DNA of 37,676 nucleotides from Chitinophagaceae bacterium (GTDB lineage Bacteria; Bacteroidota; Bacteroidia; Chitinophagales; Chitinophagaceae), in assembly GCA_021299955.1 (NCBI GenBank), contig JAJTFQ010000023.1, positions 1 to 37,676 on the forward strand, given 5' to 3'. Below are positions 34,820 to 37,676 of this stretch, piece by piece. Numbering within the stretch: the stretch's first letter is position 1; each line of letters opens with the position of its first letter. The notes beneath the pieces are model-generated. The model saw only the letters and a program-made list of their open reading frames with translations, had not been told where the DNA came from and ran no database searches. A program made the position numbers and the translations under genes.

Positions 34820-35468
34820 CCCTTATGGAAAAGATGCGCTCAGCTTTCTGACCCTCGGTCAGGAATCCTCTGCTGAGTACAGCGACCGGGGTAGTCGATT
34901 CATCGGATATGCCTTTCCGGTGTTGGATGAAGAGGCGTTCAAGGAGCGGTTGAAAGAACTGAAGAAGGAGCATCCCAAGGCCGTTCATCATTGTTTCGCT
35001 TACCGCATCGGGCTTGATGGCAACCGCTTCAGGGCCTCGGATGACGGAGAACCCTCAGGATCCGCCGGCCGCCCCATCCTGGGTCAGATCGATAGCCGAA
35101 AACTCATCAATACCGCCGTGGTAGTGGTCAGATATTTTGGCGGCACCCTGTTAGGCGTGCCCGGACTCATCAACGCTTACAAAACAGCGGCCACCTTTGC
35201 ACTTCAGGTAGGCCCCAGCGTGGAGCGCCCCATCGAAGATGAATATGAAGTTGAATTCGATTACACCCTGATGAACGAGGTGATGACCGTGGTGAAGCGT
35301 CATAGCTGCAGCGTCATCCGGCAGGAGATGCAATTGTTTTGTCTAGAACATCCGCGGCGTCGAATGCCGGCCCGCTCGTGTGGGATCCTGATTTTTCTAT
35401 CTTACCATCTTCCTGTCCTCACCTCAGGATCGGGCTATCCGGTCAAGGTTCTGCCAGCACCCATGTGA
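34812..35468 (+). CDS. yigZ: YigZ/IMPACT family protein, C-terminus apparently frameshifted
   Basis: SRFIGYAFPVLDEEAFKERLKELKKEHPKAVHHCFAYRIG, ASDDGEPSGSAGRPILGQID, VVVVRYFGGTLLGVPGLINAY; the tail after EMQLFC is atypical. Confidence 0.88.
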   Translation: MDNPYGKDALSFLTLGQESSAEYSDRGSRFIGYAFPVLDEEAFKERLKELKKEHPKAVHHCFAYRIGLDGNRFRASDDGEPSGSAGRPILGQIDSRKLINTAVVVVRYFGGTLLGVPGLINAYKTAATFALQVGPSVERPIEDEYEVEFDYTLMNEVMTVVKRHSCSVIRQEMQLFCLEHPRRRMPARSCGILIFLSYHLPVLTSGSGYPVKVLPAPM

Positions 35469-36198
35469 CCACAAAATCCGTCGTGAGCAGATGGCCGGTG
35501 CGATGCCCCGGGGTCGCTTCCGGTAATGCTTTCAACCTGTTGATGATCAATCCTGCCGGTCCTTCTTCTACCCTGACGTCGAGGAAATCCAGGAACCTGC
35601 GGGTGAGGGGGTGCTGCATCTTGTAATAGGATTCCTTCAACGAAAAGTACAGGGTTGCCATATCCACCGGTGAGGCCGCTGCTGATATTCGCTCCTGTTC
35701 CTGCCGGTCGAAAATGATGTCCCAGAGGGTGGCGTCCACCGCCCGCCGGTGTTCAATATCCATTCCGATCGATGGATGATGTGTTGTAGCGCAGACCAAT
35801 GCTCCCGCCAGTCCTGCGCTGTGGCTGATCGAGCCTGCCACGCCGGCCGGCCATACCGGTGCACGGTCCGCCCCGGTGGGGATGGCCAGGTCCTGAAGAC
35901 CCATCCCCGAAAGGGCCTGACGTGCACAATATCTCCCCGCCGAGAACGTCGCGAGACGTGCGGCGCTAAATCCCTCCGTGCAGGCCCTTTCCGCCGGCCG
36001 GAGCACGTCGGAGGATACGGCTTCGTCCGTGAAAAATGAAAAGATATTTGGGATTCGGAGTGGATCATCGCCATTTCGTTGACAAGATGTGTATAACAAA
36101 AAAGATTCCAAGGTACATCGTATTTCTACGATTTTCGGATTCAGGTGAAGCTTAATTTTATCATCCATCCCTGAAATCATAAAAAAGAGAGGTCGCAT
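35443..36198 (-). CDS. 4'-phosphopantetheinyl transferase (Sfp/EntD-like)
   Basis: 251 aa; GSISHSAGLAGALV, SIGMDIEHRRAVD, LYFSLKESYYKMQHPLTRRFLDF. Exact start uncertain. Confidence 0.9.
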   Translation of the reverse strand: MRPLFFMISGMDDKIKLHLNPKIVEIRCTLESFLLYTSCQRNGDDPLRIPNIFSFFTDEAVSSDVLRPAERACTEGFSAARLATFSAGRYCARQALSGMGLQDLAIPTGADRAPVWPAGVAGSISHSAGLAGALVCATTHHPSIGMDIEHRRAVDATLWDIIFDRQEQERISAAASPVDMATLYFSLKESYYKMQHPLTRRFLDFLDVRVEEGPAGLIINRLKALPEATPGHRTGHLLTTDFVVTWVLAEP

Positions 36199-36398
36199 TC
36201 CACTCCCCGGAATGGCACCTTATCCGTCCGATCCGTACCCCCCAGAGAACGCTCGTTCCTTCGAGTCATCACCATTGCATACAAGCCCGCTCATGCTGCG
36301 TGCACCCTCGTACAGGTGCATGCCTGCCAGCGGCTTGCCATGACATCGGAGGATGCCCGACGGTCAAAACCAATGAGTTTCACCCATCAAGCCAGCGG

Positions 36399-37676
36399 AT
36401 GAATCAGGGAAGTCAGGATCACGGATCCGACATGGGATCGACGCAGCACCCGGTCGCATTGATCGCCGGAGTGCCTCATCGTGGGCGTGGCGAACTATTC
36501 CCCGCCACCGACGGGCAGCGGCAGCTTTGGTATTTGTACCGGCTGGATCCTGCAGATGACAGATATCACAAGCCCATATCCCTGATCCTGCGTGGGCAGC
36601 TGGATACATCATCGCTTGAGACCGCGCTGAACGAAATCATTGATAAACATGCTCCGCTCCATTCCGTGTTCATGGAACTGGATGGGGAACTATACCAGCA
36701 GGAGGACGATCCAAAGGGCTTTATCCTTGAAAAACGGGATCTGAGTGGTTTACCCACCGATCTCGGGGATATGGCGGCCGGCGAAGCAACCCGCGCATTC
36801 CTGAAGCGACCATTCGACCTCGAACGGGAGCTACCCATCAGGGGAATGCTGATCAAGCTGTCAGCCGAAAGTCATATCCTCCTGCTGGTATTACATCACA
36901 TACAGACCGACGGGGGATCCTATCGACTATTGGTCCGGGAATTGTCGGACCGGTATTCAATGAAGCTGAACCGGAAGCCCGCCGGGGATGCACCCCTTAC
37001 GACCAGCGCGCTTCATTGGGGGGCGGCCGAGCGATTCTACCTGAAAACGCCGGATGCACAGGCCGACATTGTGTACTGGAAGGAGCATCTCCGGGATGCT
37101 GTGCCCGGCCTCAGGTGGCCGCATATGGCCCGTCCGGCAGGCGTGGAAAACCATCCATCGCTCGGTGTTCTGCAACAGGCCATTCCGGCTAAATTCAGAG
37201 AAGCGATCCGCGCATATGCAGATGCAGGTTCCGGCGCCCTGCTCAGGCTGTTTCTATCTACCTATGCCATCCTCCTGCATCGGCTCACCGGACAGGAAGA
37301 GGTCCTGATCGGTCTGCCCGTGCATGACCGACGCAGCGCCAGGGATCGTACGCTCATCGGTTTCCGGATGAAGACCCTGCCTGTTTGTCTGCGGATATCC
37401 GGGCGGATGTCCTATCGCGACATTGTCCGACAACTGAACGCAACCCTCCGGATGGCTTACCGGCATTCGAGGCTTCCTTCGGGTGCGCTGAATGCCCTCA
37501 TCCCGACCGGCGATCAGCGTTCGCCGGGCAGACTCTTTCATTCCCTGTTCAACCAGCGGGAGGATATGCTCGAGGATGTGGACTTTTCGGGGTTGACCAC
37601 CGATGTGTTTCCCCTGCATGTCAGCACCCCGAAGGCCGACCTTTCGGTGATCCTTACTTCCAGGCCCGGTGTCGAG
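36399..37676 (+). CDS. Non-ribosomal peptide synthetase, N-terminal condensation domain (truncated by window end)
   Basis: Manual translation from ATG 36399: ...LFPATDGQRQLWYLYRLDPADDRYHKPISLILRGQLDTSSLETALNEIIDKHAPLHSVF...LLLVLHHIQTDGGSYRLLVRELSDRY...; HHxxxDG catalytic motif present. Not in the ORF track (no stop). Confidence 0.92.
   Translation, partial: MNQGSQDHGSDMGSTQHPVALIAGVPHRGRGELFPATDGQRQLWYLYRLDPADDRYHKPISLILRGQLDTSSLETALNEIIDKHAPLHSVFMELDGELYQQEDDPKGFILEKRDLSGLPTDLGDMAAGEATRAFLKRPFDLERELPIRGMLIKLSAESHILLLVLHHIQTDGGSYRLLVRELSDRYSMKLNRKPAGDAPLTTSALHWGAAERFYLKTPDAQADIVYWKEHLRDAVPGLRWPHMARPAGVENHPSLGVLQQAIPAKFREAIRAYADAGSGALLRLFLSTYAILLHRLTGQEEVLIGLPVHDRRSARDRTLIGFRMKTLPVCLRISGRMSYRDIVRQLNATLRMAYRHSRLPSGALNALIPTGDQRSPGRLFHSLFNQREDMLEDVDFSGLTTDVFPLHVSTPKADLSVILTSRPGVE

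Noticed and set aside
36301-36320. TGCACC-CTCGTACA-GGTGCA inverted repeat upstream of the NRPS
   Set aside because: Only 6 bp; could be chance, and no promoter could be placed relative to it.
1-37676. CRISPR arrays, IS elements, prophage, toxin-antitoxin or anti-phage systems
   Set aside because: No spaced direct repeats, transposase, integrase or known defence-gene motifs were seen in the supported reading frames.

Overview
The window looks chromosomal and Bacteroidota-like (probably Chitinophagaceae-type). The reasons are a SusC/SusD pair, TTG-N19/20-TAnnTTTG promoters, no obvious Shine-Dalgarno sites, DUF2490, and a eukaryote-like NADP-IDH. It carries about 28 supported protein-coding genes, mostly housekeeping or general metabolism: acyl-CoA ligase, Gfo/Idh/MocA oxidoreductase, class V aminotransferase, GT39 and two tandem GT2s, alpha/beta hydrolase, FAD/FeS oxidase, icd, DUF2490, ZIP transporter, phosphorylase-like protein, rhodanese-thioredoxin lipoprotein, P-type ATPase, fmt, SusC/SusD, NamZ/DUF1343, FKBP, pepT, SPFH, ExbB/ExbD, prmC, ribD, yigZ, PPTase, and the start of an NRPS that runs off the right edge. 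No CRISPR array, IS element, rRNA or convincing tRNA was seen. The observations most worth a second look are: (1) a glycogen-phosphorylase-like protein whose PLP-binding Lys position reads Thr (EASGTSGM-T-AAMNG); (2) a structured, terminator-flanked non-coding element at ~14520-14660 between divergent genes, with terminator-switch-like overlapping stems; (3) five regularly spaced 13-bp palindromes with compensatory arm changes at ~13516-13602, wrongly absorbed into an ORF; (4) a PPTase/NRPS divergent pair marking the edge of a biosynthetic cluster; (5) a probable out-of-frame internal deletion in yigZ. All calls are by eye. No database search or folding program was run.
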